Source: Kaistella sp. SH40-3 (lineage in GTDB: Bacteria; Bacteroidota; Bacteroidia; Flavobacteriales; Weeksellaceae). From it: 64,000 nt of DNA. The notes beneath the pieces are model-generated. The model was not told the origin of the DNA, searched no databases, and worked only from the letters and a program-made list of their open reading frames with translations. The stretch lies in assembly GCF_030686865.1 (NCBI RefSeq), contig NZ_JAQYUS010000007.1, positions 62,001-126,000 of the forward strand. Reading direction: 5' to 3'. How positions within the stretch are numbered: position 1 is the first letter of the stretch; the number at the start of each line of letters is the position of its first letter. This document shows, one piece after another, positions 61,570-64,000 of the stretch. A program made the position numbers and the translations under genes.

Positions 61570-61643
61570 GGCGAGGTAGCTCAGTTGGTTAGAGCGCAGG
61601 ATTCATAACCCTGAGGTCACGGGTTCAATTCCCGTCTTCGCTA
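61570..61643 (+). tRNA. tRNA-Met (anticodon CAT)
   Basis: 74 bases fold as a cloverleaf: acceptor GGCGAGG with CTTCGCT, D arm GCTC..GAGC, anticodon stem CAGGA/CCCTG-type with loop TTCATAA (anticodon CAT), variable loop AGGTC, T arm ACGGG-TTCAATT-CCCGT and discriminator A; CCA is not encoded. G1-U72 is a wobble pair. CAT could also be lysidine-modified tRNA-Ile2; elongator Met is the more likely call. Promoter and terminator lie directly on both sides. Confidence 0.92.
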
Positions 61644-61644
61644 C

Positions 61645-61675
61645 AAAAGTTCAACATTTAGTTGAACTTTTTTTG
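61645..61675 (+). terminator. terminator of tRNA-Met
   Basis: Arms AAAAGTTCAAC and GTTGAACTTTT, followed by T run, immediately after the tRNA. Confidence 0.85.
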
Positions 61676-61923
61676 TTTTGTATCATGAAAGTAATTTCAT
61701 GTGTTTTTTAGTATTATTTTCCCGATTGTTTATTCAGGTCGCCTTTCAAATTTTAAAATTAAGAATCAATACTTTATTTTTAGTGTTGTTATTATTTTAA
61801 TAACTCATCTTTAATAAAATCCTCTTAATTTTTCAGGTAATATAATCATACCTGAAATTCATTATTATTTGAATAATCAAATGTTTTCAGGAGTAAATTT
61901 TAACAATTTTAACGTGAAAATGT

Positions 61924-61954
61924 TTTGTAATCTTAATAATTATTTCTACATTTA
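61924..61954 (+). promoter_or_regulatory. near-consensus promoter upstream of candidate short RNA
   Basis: TTTG (61924-61927), 19 bases, TACATTTA (61947-61954); the final G of the -7 element is missing. Confidence 0.4.
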
Positions 61955-61960
61955 CATCGC

Positions 61961-62054
61961 TTTAATAGTGGCATTTGCTGCTAGTAAAGCAATAAATTTT
62001 TTTTCATCATTTGTGTTTTTAGAATCGCACCGTCAGGTGCGATTCTTTTTATTT
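61961..62054 (+). ncRNA. candidate short transcript with terminal hairpin
   Basis: A predicted start near 61961 and a strong hairpin at 62021-62046 (arms AGAATCGCACC and GGTGCGATTCT around GTCA, then TTTTTATTTT) would bound an RNA of about 95 bases. Inside is a smaller stem TTGCT...AGCAA. No protein gene on the plus strand needs this terminator, and the end is antisense to the DUF3810 3' end. The remainder of the 373-base gap after the tRNA is AT-rich without clear features. Weak evidence. Confidence 0.35.
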
Positions 62055-63122
62055 TGAATGTTGCTCAAAAACTTGATATCGCAGTAATAGATCCACAAAA
62101 TAAGAATAAGTTATACTCCCATCTTGTTGATTACTTTTCAGAAAAAGATCATTGGTGAATGCAAAGAATGTGTCGAGAAATCCTTCATGTTTTTTAATGA
62201 AATTTTTCTCAGCTTGGCGATCGCGTTTCATTTCAGGGGAATATTGCTCCAAAACCTCTTTAGCAAATTCCAAATCAGTCGTGCTCAGAGAATTGAGAAG
62301 AGATTTTAGCACAAAATACTCAGTACTGTATTTTAAATTTGTATTTGAGGCATTTCTACCTATTAAAAATCCAATAAAATTCGCTTCCTGTTCTCTTGCG
62401 TAGCCTAGTTGGTGAGCGCTCTCGTGAGATAGGGTAAATGGGATGTAGGTTGAAGGTAATGAAGAATTATATTGTGCTTCCGCGGTGAAAGGATTATAAT
62501 AGCCCAAAATACCGGTGTAACTCATCACAGGTTCAAATAAACTGGATTTAAATGCAATTAGATTAGTGCCTTTTTTATTATTTAAAAACGGTGGTAATTC
62601 TGTTTGATTCTTTAATACTTCAACTTTAATGCTGTTGAGATCTGAAATAATGAATACTCCGTTATTGTCCTCTTTAACTAATTTTCTGGTCTGTTTACAT
62701 TTTTCTAAATATTCTAAAGTGAGCATTTTTATCTGTTCTACTTCAATTTCTTTTTCTGGTAATTTATCGAGTAATGGCTTTTGGAAATAGAGCATTCCCC
62801 AGAAAATCTGATAAATGAAATAAAGGATGTTAAGAAGAATTATTAATCCTAAGAAGAATTTATTTCTACTCTTTTTATTAATAATTTTAAAAACAAAATA
62901 CAGAAAAGTGACAATAAGTAAACAGTAGAATAAATCTCCCACCGAAAATGAAATTACAGAAAATATTTTTTGATGTAAATATTTTTGAACTTCAAAGAGA
63001 TGTTCGAAAAAATGAATTGCATAATCTACTTTTGACAGGATATAAAACAAAAGAAATTGGACAAGTAATAAACCTGTCCAAAATCTTTTTTTATAATAAT
63101 ATTTATTTATTTTAATGTCCAC
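62049..63122 (-). CDS. DUF3810 membrane protein, putative zinc metalloprotease
   Basis: 357 residues. N-terminal membrane helices (about 15-32, 60-80, 88-112), then a soluble domain with HESAHQLGYAREQEANFI, in which HESAH (residues 233-237) is an HExxH zinc motif and Glu 246 a likely third ligand. This is the DUF3810 signature. Proteolysis is inferred from the motif only. The ATG overlaps the last 11 bases of the sugar transporter gene, so both are on one transcript. Confidence 0.87.
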   Translation of the reverse strand: MDIKINKYYYKKRFWTGLLLVQFLLFYILSKVDYAIHFFEHLFEVQKYLHQKIFSVISFSVGDLFYCLLIVTFLYFVFKIINKKSRNKFFLGLIILLNILYFIYQIFWGMLYFQKPLLDKLPEKEIEVEQIKMLTLEYLEKCKQTRKLVKEDNNGVFIISDLNSIKVEVLKNQTELPPFLNNKKGTNLIAFKSSLFEPVMSYTGILGYYNPFTAEAQYNSSLPSTYIPFTLSHESAHQLGYAREQEANFIGFLIGRNASNTNLKYSTEYFVLKSLLNSLSTTDLEFAKEVLEQYSPEMKRDRQAEKNFIKKHEGFLDTFFAFTNDLFLKSNQQDGSITYSYFVDLLLRYQVFEQHSK

Positions 63123-64000
63123 CTTCTTTCTGAACTTGGTCTAAACTAATACCTTGTTTTTTTAGAATTTTAGTTACCGTGACCGCATAGAATACAAGAT
63201 ATGCGAAACAAATTACACCTACGATATAACTAAAATGAATATTGGTGAAATCAGCAAGCATCCCTTGAAGCCAAGATACGATACCACCACCCATGATCAT
63301 CATAATTAAAAAACCAGAACCTTGATTGGTGTGTTTTCCTAATCCATTAATTGCTAAAGCGAAGATACATGGCCAAAGCGTAGAACAAAACAAACCAACA
63401 CTTGTGAAGGCGTAAACTGAGGTCATTCCCGTGGTCATCATTCCTACGATTAGAGAAAGGATTCCCATTGATGAGAAGATTAATAACATCCTTGCTGGAT
63501 TTCCTTTGCTTAAAATATCACAGGCAATCATTACTAAAATAATCACTGCGTAAATATAGAAATGAGATAAATCGTGCTGGGCAATTGCATTCACCAAAAG
63601 GAAAACGCCAAATGCCAAGTATGGTGCTATAAATCTTAATATTTTTTTTGCACCTGCTGTGATGTCAAATGCTTCAACCGCACCTGTCCATCGACCGATC
63701 ATTAATGAAGCCCAATATAATGAGACGTACGGAGCAATATCCTTCGTAGAAAAACCAAGAGAGTTTTCCATGTACGCGGGAAGATTACTAGCGGTAGAAA
63801 CTTCTACACCAACATAAAGGAAAATTGCAATCATTCCTAGTACTAATTGTGGATATTTCAAAGCAGAATCTCTGTGCTCACCTGGTACGACATCATCTGT
63901 ATCTTCAGCAATCGTGGGTGTGATTTGTGGAAGTGAGGAGAATTTTAATAAAATTGCAACCAACACAAAAGCGCCTCCCAAAACCATATAAGGGATTTTT
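63112..64000 (-). CDS. FucP/GluP-type sugar MFS transporter, 5' end outside window
   Basis: The frame is open to the right edge (..KIPYMVLGGAFVLVAILLKF), giving the last 296 residues: about eight membrane helices of a twelve-helix major facilitator. VEVSTASNLPAYMENSLGF and LYWASLMIGRWTGAVEAF are typical of the FucP/glucose-galactose transporter group, and GLFCSTLWPCIFALAINGLGKHTNQGSGFLIM is its conserved C-half signature. Likely H+-coupled uptake of glucose, galactose or a related sugar. Ends with a short cytoplasmic tail (QVQKEGGH). Confidence 0.9.
   Translation of the reverse strand, partial: KIPYMVLGGAFVLVAILLKFSSLPQITPTIAEDTDDVVPGEHRDSALKYPQLVLGMIAIFLYVGVEVSTASNLPAYMENSLGFSTKDIAPYVSLYWASLMIGRWTGAVEAFDITAGAKKILRFIAPYLAFGVFLLVNAIAQHDLSHFYIYAVIILVMIACDILSKGNPARMLLIFSSMGILSLIVGMMTTGMTSVYAFTSVGLFCSTLWPCIFALAINGLGKHTNQGSGFLIMMIMGGGIVSWLQGMLADFTNIHFSYIVGVICFAYLVFYAVTVTKILKKQGISLDQVQKEGGH

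Noticed and set aside
61869-62057. 62-codon open frame MNNQMFSG.. before the DUF3810 gene
   Set aside because: No start signal, low-complexity Asn/Phe composition, and it would run through the terminator hairpin.

Overview
The window comes from a low-GC member of the Bacteroidota, most likely a Weeksellaceae flavobacterium close to Chryseobacterium or Kaistella. The grounds are: several secreted proteins with type IX secretion (T9SS) C-terminal sorting domains, a GLPGLI-family protein, flavobacterial DUF families, few Shine-Dalgarno sites, and repeated matches to the Bacteroidota sigma factor consensus TTTG-N19-TAnnTTTG upstream of genes (for example 33855-33885, 48406-48436, 61526-61556). 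Genus assignment is an inference from protein style, not a search result.

Layout. 1-2771: 3' part of ddl, a secreted unknown, coaD, a decayed four-helix-bundle gene with three in-frame stops, and a UPF0126 membrane protein. 2772-4228: a ~110 bp dispersed repeat, a TPR membrane protein and folA. 4306-6126: LemA plus two TPM-domain proteins. 6367-10269: a DUF2807 lipoprotein, an M3 peptidase and a GLPGLI gene broken by one nonsense codon. 10270-10729: intergenic region with a second copy of the ~110 bp repeat next to an aminotransferase promoter. 10730-16934: aminotransferase, DUF2199, murB, proC, rpmB-rpmG-DUF4295, ftsY, and a GlsB-like protein. 17030-24855: sppA, folK, two tandem OmpA-like porins (the first without its peptidoglycan-binding domain), recQ, fmt. 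24857-32601 is mostly minus strand: a large T9SS type B protein, tsf, then ribE / sensor kinase / trmN6 packed as an operon, with one small secreted plus-strand gene. 32721-36733: pdxA, DUF177-rpmF, accB-accC. 36832-44139: rocD followed by six tightly packed glycosyltransferase-type genes, the main accessory block. 44204-51223: cupin, gltX, accA, ftsE-like ATPase, rpmH, a T9SS type A protein and nrnA. 51531-55509: T9SS adhesin-like protein, hydrolase, two lipoproteins, dtd. 55610-61643: greA, HIT, clpX, a T9SS protein followed by a small PID/TM/basic-tail protein, a thioredoxin-like protein, and tRNA-Met(CAT). 62049-64000: DUF3810 putative metalloprotein and the 3' part of a FucP-type sugar transporter.

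Most of the window is housekeeping: cell wall (ddl, murB), CoA and fatty-acid synthesis (coaD, accA, accB, accC), folate (folA, folK), riboflavin and pyridoxal (ribE, pdxA), translation (fmt, tsf, gltX, rpmB, rpmG, rpmF, rpmH, dtd), protein export and quality control (ftsY, sppA, clpX). No phage, IS element, CRISPR array or clear defence system was seen. The points most worth follow-up are the repeat family with two inverted copies, the two pseudogenes, the terminator-like hairpin in the greA leader, the truncated OmpA paralogue, the surface-glycan gene block and the short PID-type sorting-signal protein. I did not find an obvious new biological system and say so plainly.
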